Origin: Candidatus Nitromaritima sp. SCGC AAA288-L16
Lineage (GTDB): Bacteria; Nitrospinota; Nitrospinia; Nitrospinales; VA-1
Assembly (NCBI GenBank): GCA_000372225.1
Contig: AQTY01000005.1
Span: 1-64,000, forward strand
Length of the DNA: 64,000 nucleotides
Direction: 5' to 3'
The notes beneath the pieces are model-generated. The model was not told the origin of the DNA and did no database searches. It saw only the letters and a program-made list of their open reading frames with translations. Both the position numbers and the translations under genes were made by a program. Shown here in pieces: positions 47,667 through 56,147 of the stretch; the stretch's first letter is position 1; each line of letters starts with the position of its first letter.

Positions 47667-48595
47667 TAGATTTTGGAACCCACTATTGCAAATTTAATAA
47701 TTAAGTCACCCCGTTTTTTCCCCCACAAAATGGCTGCTCCATTTTTAGGGATACGAAGTTCTTCTCCAGTAAGAGTGCTCTCTTCGACTTCTATAGTCTT
47801 AACGGTATCTAGCGTTTCGACATCAAGGGGGCCTCCATTTTCTGCTAATTCTGGAGGAATCTGAACTTCCATGTAGATGTCATTTTTTTTTCGTTTAAAA
47901 ATAGGATGAGGCTTGGTGCAAATTTTTAGAAACAAATCTCCCGGCGGGCCATCATTCATCCCTTCTCCTCCTTCATTTTGAAGACGGAGGACATACTGAT
48001 CTGCAACTCCAGGAGGAATTTTTACGTCTAGATTGACTTCTTTTACAATTTGGCGTTTTCCTCCACATTCCGCACATGTTTTTTCACCAGTTTCACCAGT
48101 CCCGTCGCAGCTTTCACAATGGGCATACTTTTCATAATTGTAGGAGATGGTTCCCCCGAGCGCGACAGTAACAAAATCTACATCGGCCATGAATTGAAGG
48201 TCAAATCCTCTAGTAGGAGCATTGGGGTCGTGCGGCTGAGGATCTTCTGCTGCTGTTTGGCCGAATGGTCCGTCCTGCCGAGGTCGACCCTGTGGTTCTT
48301 GGTTGCCGAACCCATATCCCCAGCGATCAGACTCCGATGAACCCCACCCTTTTGATGGACCTCTTTTGTAAGAGCTCTTTTGAGAGCGTTTTCGATCGTA
48401 TTCCTTGCGTTTTTTAGTATTGCTTAAAACACTATAAGCCTCAGACAAAACTTTAAACTGGTTTTCTGATTTTTTAGTTCCCTTATTGGCGTCTGGATGA
48501 AATATTTTAGCTCGTTCACGATAGCTTTTTTTAATGTCACCGGGCTTCGCATCTTTGGTAACACCAAGAATTTTATAGTAATCCCTTTGAGACAT
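47666..48595 (-). CDS. DnaJ-like co-chaperone with a half-length zinc finger
   Basis: The 309-residue protein has an intact J domain (about 5-70, with HPD at 33-35), a Gly/Phe/Pro linker, then only two CxxCxG-type motifs (CESCDGTG and CAECGG) instead of the usual four. The C-terminal substrate-binding part begins VKIPPGVADQYVLRL. It resembles DnaJ more than CbpA, but the cysteine-rich region is halved. It would stimulate DnaK; its coupled partner is the 89-aa membrane protein. Confidence 0.88.
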   Translation of the reverse strand: MSQRDYYKILGVTKDAKPGDIKKSYRERAKIFHPDANKGTKKSENQFKVLSEAYSVLSNTKKRKEYDRKRSQKSSYKRGPSKGWGSSESDRWGYGFGNQEPQGRPRQDGPFGQTAAEDPQPHDPNAPTRGFDLQFMADVDFVTVALGGTISYNYEKYAHCESCDGTGETGEKTCAECGGKRQIVKEVNLDVKIPPGVADQYVLRLQNEGGEGMNDGPPGDLFLKICTKPHPIFKRKKNDIYMEVQIPPELAENGGPLDVETLDTVKTIEVEESTLTGEELRIPKNGAAILWGKKRGDLIIKFAIVGSKI

Positions 48596-49244
48596 GGCTT
48601 TCTTATTTTTAGGGTTGTTTCCAAAAAATGGAGAGATTTGAAAATAACCTATTCATTTTATAAGGATTGTGAGATTAGTTCAACTTCTTGGGTTAGCTGA
48701 TAGGTTAAGGAGTAGGGGGGCGACCTAATTTGGATTAAAGGTAAAAAGAGTATTTCATGGTGACAAACTGGCATCTGCGAAGGGAGTGGCGTTAGATTCA
48801 CTGACATTTAATTCAAATTTCTTAGATTAAGTTGATTATAGATCCATCGAAACCTTGGATTTTAAAAATCTTGAAACAAACGTGAGAATTGTTGGTTAAA
48901 ATCCCAGTAAAACTTTACTTTGATCAAAGATTCTCTGACGTGATCCAGAGTTGGCAATATCCCTCCCCTATTGAGTCCTATCTTTTCTCTTTAGCTTATC
49001 CCGTAGCAATCTCATAAATGAATTCTAAATGGGCAGTCCGTGTGTCGGAATAATGTTAAATTACCGGTTAAATCCTTTGCAAAGACAGGAATTTGCACTT
49101 GACACAGATCACACCAAAATCTACCATGGCCTTCCGGGAAAAATTAGCACACATGCGTTGTCTAATGACGAGGCGTTAGATTCTGGTTCCAGGAATGGGG
49201 TTTAACTCCCTGTGCCTGAGCTATAGTGAAAATGGAGTTATTTT
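48596..49244. other. 649-bp gene-poor interval
   Basis: No convincing coding frame was seen. The same 12-base string, ggcgttagattc, occurs twice (near 48787 and 49172), an isolated short repeat with no evident function. A promoter for the downstream membrane gene probably lies at the right end. Confidence 0.3.
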
Positions 49245-49721
49245 ATGGATTATAAAAAAAACCCATTCCTCATGGGGCTTTGTGCACCAGCGTACCTTTC
49301 AGCTGCTACTGTTGCTATCACTAACGACTTCTTGATGGCTATAATGTTCATGCTGTTCACGCTTGGCATCCTGGGTGCGTATGTAACGGAGTTCCCAATA
49401 TTTCCAACCCTATATCAAAATGAAATCCTACACAAGACGGCCATATCTTCCCTCCTTGGCATGGGCCTAGGAATGATGATTGGCCTCGCCATAGCGGGTG
49501 GAGCAGAAAGCGAGGGGACTGCCCCAATTTCAACTCAAGGGAAATTCATGCTTACCTGGGGAGTAATGTCCCTTCCAGCCTACCCGTTAATGGTTTTTTT
49601 AGTGTCCAAAGTTAATAAGCGCGATCTAGAAGAAGAACACCGAATTCGAGAGGAAAAGAAAAAAGCAAGAAAAGCCAAGGGTGGTGGGCCACCGATTATG
49701 GATCGTCGGGATGGATTCTAG
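49245..49721 (+). CDS. Hypothetical multi-span membrane protein (158 aa)
   Basis: Three to four hydrophobic segments (about 12-30, 33-55, 70-88 and 103-122) are followed by a basic, Glu/Arg/Lys-rich tail. No family is recognised. GGAG precedes the ATG by a short spacer. It is transcribed alone on the plus strand, upstream of the small lipoprotein. Confidence 0.75.
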   Translation: MDYKKNPFLMGLCAPAYLSAATVAITNDFLMAIMFMLFTLGILGAYVTEFPIFPTLYQNEILHKTAISSLLGMGLGMMIGLAIAGGAESEGTAPISTQGKFMLTWGVMSLPAYPLMVFLVSKVNKRDLEEEHRIREEKKKARKAKGGGPPIMDRRDGF

Positions 49722-49855
49722 CCGTTCGCCAGAAATAATATTGTGACACGCCGGTTTTTGATACCAGTTTATCTGTCCATCAAAATAACTCAAAAATACC
49801 AAGATAAAATCGTAATATAATAGCCACCTTCTAATAAATAGGGGGGTAATTCACA

Positions 49856-50029
49856 GTGAGAAAACAACTGCTTTTTATGAGTTTCATTCTAGTAGTTTTT
49901 TTTCTAAATTCGTGTATGGCTGTTGGCGTTATAGCAGGAGGCGGCACACTAGCCTGCGCGGCATACGAGGATGTAAGCAAAGAACGTTGTCCGCCTTTAG
50001 TGGAGATTGATGAGCAGTTGAAAAATTAA
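49856..50029 (+). CDS. Small lipoprotein (57 aa)
   Basis: A GTG start with a G-rich Shine-Dalgarno-like run upstream gives a 57-residue protein. The hydrophobic signal ends in LNSC, a lipobox, so Cys20 is the likely acylated residue. The mature part has two more cysteines and an acidic tail. A hairpin terminator follows. No family is recognised. Confidence 0.65.
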   Translation: MRKQLLFMSFILVVFFLNSCMAVGVIAGGGTLACAAYEDVSKERCPPLVEIDEQLKN

Positions 50030-50064
50030 GAGACCAATAACTATTTACTATCACAAAAAAAGGG

Positions 50065-50096
50065 GTATCAGAAAATCCTCTGATACTACTTTTTAT
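50065..50096 (+). terminator. Terminator-like hairpin after the small lipoprotein gene
   Basis: GTATCAGA (50065-50072) and TCTGATAC (50079-50086) form an 8-bp stem with a short loop, followed by TACTTTTT. It lies about 36 bp past the lipoprotein stop. Confidence 0.75.
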
Positions 50097-50110
50097 CCAC
50101 TTGATATTAC

Positions 50111-50166
50111 TGGTGCCGAAGGGGGGTTCGAACCGTCACGGTTGCCCCTCACTGGATTTTGAAGCA
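50111..50166 (-). pseudogene. Truncated tRNA-Leu-like 3' half
   Basis: Read on the minus strand, the sequence runs from an anticodon-loop-like TTCAAAA (CAA would be the leucine anticodon) through TCCAG, a long variable arm (GAGGGGCAACC), GGTTCGAAC, CCCCC and TTCGGCACCA. The 3' CCA and the T-loop string resemble a bacterial leucine tRNA. The 5' half is absent and the T-stem pairs poorly, so it cannot be a working tRNA. 3' tRNA halves often mark integration sites of mobile elements, which would fit a relic here, but no integrase is nearby. It could also be a chance match. Confidence 0.55.
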
Positions 50167-50234
50167 CAAATAATCCGAGATGTTATTGAATGCGCATTAA
50201 ACGCTTTTGTGATTGGTATTCTTGGTTACTCAAT

Positions 50235-51032
50235 TTATCCGAGAGAGATCTCACCTGAGGCAACAACCTCGTCATGCCCATTGTCTTGGCGCAGGACAAG
50301 CCTGCCCGATTCATCAAGGTTGATAGCGGTGCCTGTAATGATGACAGATCCGCGCTTAACAGAGACCCTTTTCCCAAATAAGTCAGTATTGGATCCCCAT
50401 TTTTTAATCACCGAATGTCCACCCTCAGCTAAAAATAAACGGTACTCACGGTCTAGGGTTATTAGCAATGATCGGATTACGGTCAGTCGGTTTATCGGTG
50501 ACCCGTTTACTATTCTCAGAGAGGTCGCCATTTTTTTTAAATCCTCGGGAAACTGCTCTAATACCTGATTGACATTTATACCGATGCCAATAACTACGGA
50601 AAAGAAATTTCCTTGTTCTTGAGTTACTTCACATAATAGACCGCATACTTTTTTATCGTTGATGAGTATGTCGTTAGGCCACTTCAAGTTAGCGCGTTGA
50701 TGGCTGATTTCATTAATAGTTGAGATGGCGGAGACCCCGGCGAGCAGGGTAATGAATGAAAGGTGATTAGGATTGAGATTGGGTTTCAATAGAATTGATA
50801 AATAAATTCCTGTTTCTGGAGGCGAATGCCAGAATCTTCCCATTCGTCCTCTGCCTCCAGTTTGAGACTCGGCGATGATCACTAGACCTTCTTGAGCATT
50901 ATTTTTTGCGTGTTCTTTAACTAAATTGTTGGTTGAGTCGATTTCAGGTAGAAACAAAATTTCAGAACCAATATGGACGCAGTTCAGATTTTCTTTAATA
51001 TTCGCGGCATCAGATTCGTAGTCATAAGGCAT
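50235..51032 (-). CDS. birA: Biotin-[acetyl-CoA carboxylase] ligase
   Basis: The 265-residue protein has the biotin-ligase catalytic motif GGRGRMGRFW, followed by LKWPNDIL with the family's active-site lysine. A C-terminal SH3-like region follows. The N-terminal ~30 residues are too short for a DNA-binding repressor domain, so it is probably monofunctional. It attaches biotin to biotin-dependent carboxylase carrier proteins in the cytoplasm. It stands alone between two small gene-poor regions. Confidence 0.92.
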   Translation of the reverse strand: MPYDYESDAANIKENLNCVHIGSEILFLPEIDSTNNLVKEHAKNNAQEGLVIIAESQTGGRGRMGRFWHSPPETGIYLSILLKPNLNPNHLSFITLLAGVSAISTINEISHQRANLKWPNDILINDKKVCGLLCEVTQEQGNFFSVVIGIGINVNQVLEQFPEDLKKMATSLRIVNGSPINRLTVIRSLLITLDREYRLFLAEGGHSVIKKWGSNTDLFGKRVSVKRGSVIITGTAINLDESGRLVLRQDNGHDEVVASGEISLG

Positions 51033-51285
51033 AAATTATTTGCATATTGTATAGAAAGGTCGTCTTGCTTGAATTGTAAAGACAAAGTTATCGAATTCCA
51101 ACTAGAATAGGTATCTTTTAAAGATAAGTGGGTTAGTGTAGAAGACAAAATAATGCTTGAAAAATAAAAAAAATAGATTGAAATACTCCCAAAATATTGT
51201 TACAAGGCATTGTCCATAAAGGGACGAAGCCAGTGACTTTTGTTGAATCGGGCTTAGATTTTTACAAAATTAGGGGAGAGTTAGA

Positions 51286-51420
51286 ATGAAAAGATTTGCT
51301 GGTGTATTTGTTTTGTTACTATTAGCTTCGATTTCAATCGCTGGTTGTTATGGCGGCGGCGGCGGATGTCCCCATGGTGTTTGTGATGAGGCACATAGTC
51401 CTAAAGGACCAGAAAACTAA
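51286..51420 (+). CDS. Small Gly/Cys-rich lipoprotein (44 aa)
   Basis: A 44-residue frame starting at ATG 51286 with AGGGGAG upstream. The signal ends in SIAGC, a good lipobox; the mature tail YGGGGGCPHGVCDEAH has two cysteines and a histidine that could hold metal. A strong terminator follows. No family known. Confidence 0.65.
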   Translation: MKRFAGVFVLLLLASISIAGCYGGGGGCPHGVCDEAHSPKGPEN

Positions 51421-51442
51421 GCATTGAAATGAAAGACCTGTA

Positions 51443-51476
51443 CCCACTCCATGATAAATGGGGTGGGATTTTTTTT
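51443..51476 (+). terminator. Rho-independent terminator after the small lipoprotein gene
   Basis: CCCACTCCAT (51443-51452) pairs with ATGGGGTGGG (51458-51467) in a ten-bp stem with one G-T pair, then a T-rich tail. It ends the 44-aa lipoprotein transcript. Confidence 0.85.
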
Positions 51477-51908
51477 GTAAGGTATCTTCATTTCAAGACC
51501 TTATTGGGGTCCGTTTTTAATGGGAGATTACTGGGTCAGATTTGTGGCTTAATAGCTGGGCTAGGTCATTATTCCTGATTTGCGAAATTCTTTTTCAGAA
51601 TCCGTATTTAAGACGAAGTGTCTTTATACAGGCAGTAATGTGGGTCACCTTTTAGAGTATATATTCTTCCCCTTCCTTAGTTATTTCAAATTTGTACTCT
51701 AGAGAAAGATTCTAATTCATTTAGTTCAGGAATCTTGACAATCAGCGCTAAAGAGGTGATAAATATATCTCAATTCACTCCAATACCAATATGAGCTTGT
51801 TCTTATTTATCGAGTACAGGATGTTTTCTCGCGAGTTATGGTTTAAAGAGCTTTTGTTTTAAGAACAGTTTGTTTCCATTAATTTTATTAATTAAAATTT
51901 TAGCTGTT
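51477..51908. other. 432-bp intergenic interval
   Basis: Between the terminator and the small TPR-like gene no frame or structured element was recognised. The last part probably carries the promoter of the radical SAM cluster. Confidence 0.3.
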
Positions 51909-52241
51909 ATGGATAGAAAACCAGTTACAGTCGAGGAATTTAGAGAGGCACAGGATATATTGAAGGATGCTATAGACCTTCATGAAAAGAAAGACTTCTA
52001 TGGGGCGATCAAATCATTTAAGAAGGCTATAGAGGTCAAACCTTTCAATGAAAGTCACTTGGATGAATTTCAAAAAAAATTAAAAGAGGGTACATATAAG
52101 CTAGCCCAGGAAAGTATGGCTTTTATGGGGTGCGCTTCTGTGCATGTGAGTCAATTAGTTAAAGAATTGACGGATGAACAGAGGGAAGAAGTTCCTGTGG
52201 ATGAGAACTTGATAAAAGTTTTTAATGATTGGGAAAATTAA
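51909..52241 (+). CDS. Small TPR-like helical protein (110 aa)
   Basis: The start at ATG 51909 is preferred over a TTG at 51870. The protein has a TPR-like helix pair (LHEKKDFYGAIKSFKKAIEVKP, about 22-43, given only as key pattern AIxxFKKAIEVKP). A helical tail with a Cys follows. Such a repeat may contact a partner protein. It is 52 bp upstream of the radical SAM gene, same strand, so probably one unit. Confidence 0.7.
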   Translation: MDRKPVTVEEFREAQDILKDAIDLHEKKDFYGAIKSFKKAIEVKPFNESHLDEFQKKLKEGTYKLAQESMAFMGCASVHVSQLVKELTDEQREEVPVDENLIKVFNDWEN

Positions 52242-52293
52242 TAACCTTTTGTGACGAAAAGTTTTTTATATCGTTTGTTCGGGAGAACTTATC

Positions 52294-53493
52294 TTGGATA
52301 AAGAATTGTTGCATGAGGTGTTCCGACGCGAAATGAATGATAGGAAAATCCCTCTTAGTTTGGGCAAAACCTGTCCAGTGAAATGTGCCTTCTGTTACGA
52401 AAAAGACACTGGTTATAGAACTACGTTTGACACCCCTCTGACCACTCAAGAAGACTGGGAATATATACTCAAGCAAATACAGGCGTACCCCACGGGAACA
52501 GAACACTGGGTTGTCGGTGGAAATGAGTATATGGAGTGGACCGATCTTTTTTTGCACCCCCGTGCTATGGATTGGTTGAATGAATTCCTGGATACTACGG
52601 ATAAAAATATTACCCTGTTTACCGTCGGGTATACTCCCGCAAATGAGATCAATCGATTGGCAGAGAAATACCCAGGAAGGATTAACTTTGAACTTTCGGT
52701 CATCACATTAGGATCTTACAGAAAGCGCCTGATGCCCCATGGTCCTACAGTGGATCAGGTTTTAAAAATCTTGGATGGTCCGGCGGTTACTTCAGCCAAT
52801 TTTTATTCGTTCGGACCGGATACCATGTATGGCGATGCAATCAAAGTCTCACAGGTAAATAATAAGTGTTTGCTTTGGATGGGGTGCCTTACCCCGTTAA
52901 AATATATTGATCGAGATACCACCATGCTAATGAGACAAGGTAAAAAGTTTCTCCCTAGAGAAGCGAAAAAAATTTACGAGGCCAACCTACCCAATAGCAC
53001 AATGATTCAGACGGAATCGGATATTACAGCCTTTTTGAACCGAAATAAAATTATTAAGACATTTGATGCTTGTGAGTTGGAAAAAAAAGACGCGGTGGTC
53101 ATGGCTGGGAACGTATACAAGGTTATGAGTTTACTTCGAAAGAATCGAGCACGTTATTTGTATGTTCCTAACGATACGCTGGGTGGTGATTCCAATTGTA
53201 GTACTTTGCTTACTTTTGACGATGTTGGTAGAAGGTTGACCAACGAAAAGAGAGTGTTCCTTCCCAAGGTTATTATGGAGGGTTCCTCTGGAGAAGAAAA
53301 AGATATTTCGGGAGCTACCTTTGACGAGTTTAAGTCGCGGTTTCCAAACTGCAACTTCAAGGTTTTGCATAAGGTCAATTCTAAACTTTCTAATAAGAAA
53401 TTGTACGAAAAAGGATACCTGAAAAATTATGTAGAAGATTATTTGGGAAATCCTCTGCATGAAAAATTTGAAGCGGTAGCTTTGCCTAATTAG
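52294..53493 (+). CDS. Radical SAM enzyme, DUF512-like architecture, substrate unknown
   Basis: The 399-residue protein has the radical SAM cluster motif CPVKCAFC (Cys27, Cys31, Cys34) at the N-terminus. A TTG start at 52294 with a GGGAG about 8 nt upstream fits. A C-terminal region (about 265-399) with VVMAGN, YLYVPNDTLGGDSNCS and LLTFDDV resembles the DUF512 module of radical SAM proteins found in cyanobacteria and elsewhere. I cannot assign a substrate. It is flanked closely by a small TPR-like gene and a 61-aa gene. A RiPP or cofactor-type maturation is possible but not shown. Confidence 0.7.
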   Translation: MDKELLHEVFRREMNDRKIPLSLGKTCPVKCAFCYEKDTGYRTTFDTPLTTQEDWEYILKQIQAYPTGTEHWVVGGNEYMEWTDLFLHPRAMDWLNEFLDTTDKNITLFTVGYTPANEINRLAEKYPGRINFELSVITLGSYRKRLMPHGPTVDQVLKILDGPAVTSANFYSFGPDTMYGDAIKVSQVNNKCLLWMGCLTPLKYIDRDTTMLMRQGKKFLPREAKKIYEANLPNSTMIQTESDITAFLNRNKIIKTFDACELEKKDAVVMAGNVYKVMSLLRKNRARYLYVPNDTLGGDSNCSTLLTFDDVGRRLTNEKRVFLPKVIMEGSSGEEKDISGATFDEFKSRFPNCNFKVLHKVNSKLSNKKLYEKGYLKNYVEDYLGNPLHEKFEAVALPN

Positions 53494-53534
53494 ATCTAGA
53501 CGCTAAAAATCACATAATAGAATTAGGAGAGATT

Positions 53535-53720
53535 ATGTTGTATCGGTTAAAAGTGGTATTTACTGATAATGAAGAAATAGTTTTTGAAAATACAGAAAAG
53601 CATGGTTTTAGTGACGATTTGGAGTTGTTTGAATTGACTACTATGGATGAGATTTTTGTGGTTCCAATTAAACAAATAAAATATATCTCGTGCGATTCGA
53701 AAATTTTCAAAAACAAGTAG
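53535..53720 (+). CDS. Small hypothetical protein (61 aa)
   Basis: ATG at 53535 is preceded by AGGAGA with good spacing. The protein is acidic, with predicted beta strands (LYRLKVVF and IVFENTE) and a single Cys. It starts 41 bp after the radical SAM gene. It might be a partner or regulator; RiPP precursor is possible but the sequence is not precursor-like. Confidence 0.65.
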   Translation: MLYRLKVVFTDNEEIVFENTEKHGFSDDLELFELTTMDEIFVVPIKQIKYISCDSKIFKNK

Positions 53721-53760
53721 TTTTTTTACAGCAAAGCAGGGCCTTCTTTTACTTTTATTT

Positions 53761-54213
53761 TTATAGTTTTTCTATAGTTTTAATTTTAGCCCTTTTTAGC
53801 CACTGCTTTTCATTAAACCTTCCTTGAAAATGTTTCTCGAAGAGGATCTCGTTGCGATTTAATAGCTTGCCATCAACAAGGTTATGGTTGTTTGGTTTAC
53901 GTGGGATTTCCTTTTGAGTGTTGCCAACCCGTTTTTCAAATTGCCTCGCCCAATGATTTTTTATTTTCTGAGGTCGATTTTCTGATGGAGAATCAATGGC
54001 CTGAGTCGATTTGTCTGTTCCTTCTGAAAACATGAGGCAGGATAGCTCTTCTAAGCTAAGAATGAGGTTTACAACAGCCATTTCTTTGATCAACTCTTTA
54101 GATTTGAAATACTTTAAAACTTTCTCCACATCTGGTGATGAAACAATAGCCTTTAATATTGCTTCATTAAGTAGATCAAATTCTTTATCTTGAAATCCTT
54201 CAAATGCTTCCAT
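53761..54213 (-). CDS. Hypothetical protein (150 aa)
   Basis: A strong AAAGGAG precedes the ATG at 54213. The N-terminal half is helical and acidic; the C-terminal half is basic and Asn-rich, suggesting nucleic-acid contact or disorder. No family recognised. It converges on the 61-aa gene. Confidence 0.65.
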   Translation of the reverse strand: MEAFEGFQDKEFDLLNEAILKAIVSSPDVEKVLKYFKSKELIKEMAVVNLILSLEELSCLMFSEGTDKSTQAIDSPSENRPQKIKNHWARQFEKRVGNTQKEIPRKPNNHNLVDGKLLNRNEILFEKHFQGRFNEKQWLKRAKIKTIEKL

Positions 54214-54607
54214 TCAGTAGTTCTCCTTTGGAGTTAGTTTAAGGAAGAATCAATATTCTTATCGGTTTAATGTGTTTTAATGTTAACAAAGCAAGACTTA
54301 TGCCAGACAAAAGACACTCCTTTAACTGGATTGATGTTTTTCAGGAAAATATGTAAATACATTAAAACAATAGGTTAATTTATTTTTTTGATTAGTACTT
54401 TCAACTGTAGGTACATAATCTTTAGCTTATAATTTTCGTCAAAAAATTTACACTTGTGTCTTATGGAGGGGATTAGGGTGGCAGTAGTGAATTGATCTAT
54501 TGTTGCTTATGTAGGCTTGTGGTAACCTTGTTTTTTATTTTGTTATTAGTTATCGGTCATTCAAACTCAAAGTATTTATTCGCTCTAAATAGTATTCTCC
54601 TCCTTAT
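54214..54607. other. 394-bp intergenic interval
   Basis: AT-rich and free of frames that look real. Divergent promoters for the hypothetical gene on the left and hemB on the right are expected; no clean consensus was located. Confidence 0.3.
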
Positions 54608-55582
54608 ATGACATTTCCTACCCACCGATATAGGCGTCTGCGTCAGAATGGTGGCATTCTAAGAATGGTTCGTGAGACCTCTTTGTCTACCGATGACTTG
54701 ATTGAGCCATTTTTTGTCTGCGAAGGGTCAGATGTTAGGCAAGAAATTTCATCCATGCCGGGTGTGTGTCGCTTTTCAATCAAAAATTTGGTGTTAGAGG
54801 CTAAGGCAAGCTACGCATTGGGTATTCCAGCGGTGATTCTTTTTGGGATTCCAGATAAAAAAGATAAACTTGGTTCTGAAGCATACAACCCGGATGGAAT
54901 TGTTCAGCGCGCTATACGTGAAATTAAAAATGCTGTTCCTGAAGTAGTTGTCATCACAGACGTTTGTATAGATGAGTACACAGATCATGGTCATTGCGGG
55001 ATAGTTAAGGATGGTCAGATCCTAAATGACGCGACTTTGGAAATTTTATCAACAATGGCCTTAACCCACTCAGAGGCAGGTGCCGACATTGTTGCTCCTT
55101 CAGATATGATGGATGGCCGTGTTCAAGCGATTCGTGCAACTTTAGATGAGGCTGGTCACCAGGAAACAATTATCATGTCGTATGCAGCTAAATATGCATC
55201 GGCATTTTATGGGCCATTTCGAGAAGCAGCAGACTCATCTCCTCAATTTGGGGATCGATGCTCGTATCAAATGGATCCTGCAAATGCATCTGAGGGTCTC
55301 AAAGAAGTTTTGCAAGATGTAGAAGAGGGCGCCGACATTATAATGGTTAAACCTGCTCTTTCTTATTTAGATGTTATTTCTCAAGTGAAAAGTGAGATCA
55401 ATGTCCCTTTGGCCGCTTATAATGTAAGTGGCGAGTATTCAATGGTGAAGGCTGCTGCCCAAAAAGGCTGGATCGATGGTGAAAAAGTAATGATGGAAAT
55501 TCTTTTAAGCATTAAGAGAGCTGGGGCGCAAATGATTCTGACTTATTTTTCTAGAGAAGCGGCAAAATTTCTTAACAGGTGA
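54608..55582 (+). CDS. hemB: Porphobilinogen synthase (delta-aminolevulinate dehydratase)
   Basis: The 324-residue TIM-barrel enzyme condenses two 5-aminolevulinate molecules in heme synthesis. Both active-site lysines are visible: [12 protein letters not shown] and [25 protein letters not shown] also matches the family, and APSDMMDGR is the conserved loop. Length is normal. It stands alone on the plus strand; heme from this pathway would serve the b-type cytochromes in the window. Confidence 0.97.
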   Translation: MTFPTHRYRRLRQNGGILRMVRETSLSTDDLIEPFFVCEGSDVRQEISSMPGVCRFSIKNLVLEAKASYALGIPAVILFGIPDKKDKLGSEAYNPDGIVQRAIREIKNAVPEVVVITDVCIDEYTDHGHCGIVKDGQILNDATLEILSTMALTHSEAGADIVAPSDMMDGRVQAIRATLDEAGHQETIIMSYAAKYASAFYGPFREAADSSPQFGDRCSYQMDPANASEGLKEVLQDVEEGADIIMVKPALSYLDVISQVKSEINVPLAAYNVSGEYSMVKAAAQKGWIDGEKVMMEILLSIKRAGAQMILTYFSREAAKFLNR

Positions 55583-56147
55583 ACTTAAGGCCAGGTAATT
55601 TTTTTGTATTAAGTCTTCTTGGTAAATGGTTGTTAAGAAATGAATGCCTGAGAATTTCCAATTAGAGAGAATATTTGTGAAACTATTTTTAAGGAATGTG
55701 CGTGTCCATTTTGGTCAAAAATATCAGACTTATTCGCAAGAAATTAAAAAATACTAAATTGCTGATGTCGAAAATTTTAAGGATTGAATTTCGCACCTAT
55801 GTTCGGTATTGAAGCACGGAAAAGAGACGCCCCGACTTTAGTTTTGATCAAGTTGTCATACTTAGGGAGAATTTCTCCAGAGTAGATGTTGAACAAGAAG
55901 TTAAGTGATTATGATATTTTACCGCGCGCAAATATTTCTAGAGCAAAGACTTTCCCAGAAGTGAAGTTGGTCGACTTCGTAAGAGGTTGATAGCTTTCAA
56001 AAAGCCTGCGTGTTCAGGGTTGATGACCATTGATTCCTCTGAAAAAATACTGACTCTTTTTAGAAAAATGGATACTGATATACAGACGGCGTGTATGCGG
56101 TCCTTGCAGAGATCTTTGAATCAATCGATAACTATGAGGTGAGTTAG
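55583..56147. other. Gene-poor interval holding a likely relic coding region
   Basis: Apart from the degenerate frames listed separately (55787-56134), no intact gene was found between hemB and the envelope cluster. Confidence 0.3.
55787..56134 (+). pseudogene. Possible degenerate gene, family unknown
   Basis: Open stretches follow one another in the same direction but in different frames. The frame with ATG 55799 is interrupted by TAG at 55883 and resumes at once at ATG 55886, running to 55988. A second frame stays open from about 55940 to 56134, and a third contributes a short tail ending 56143. Each reads like protein (e.g. LPRANISRAKTFPEVKLV), which suggests a gene broken by a stop and frameshifts. 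I do not recognise the family and chance cannot be excluded. Confidence 0.4.

Noticed and set aside
48787..49183. 12-base repeat ggcgttagattc as a CRISPR or other array
   Set aside because: Only two copies far apart and no regular spacing; not a CRISPR array.
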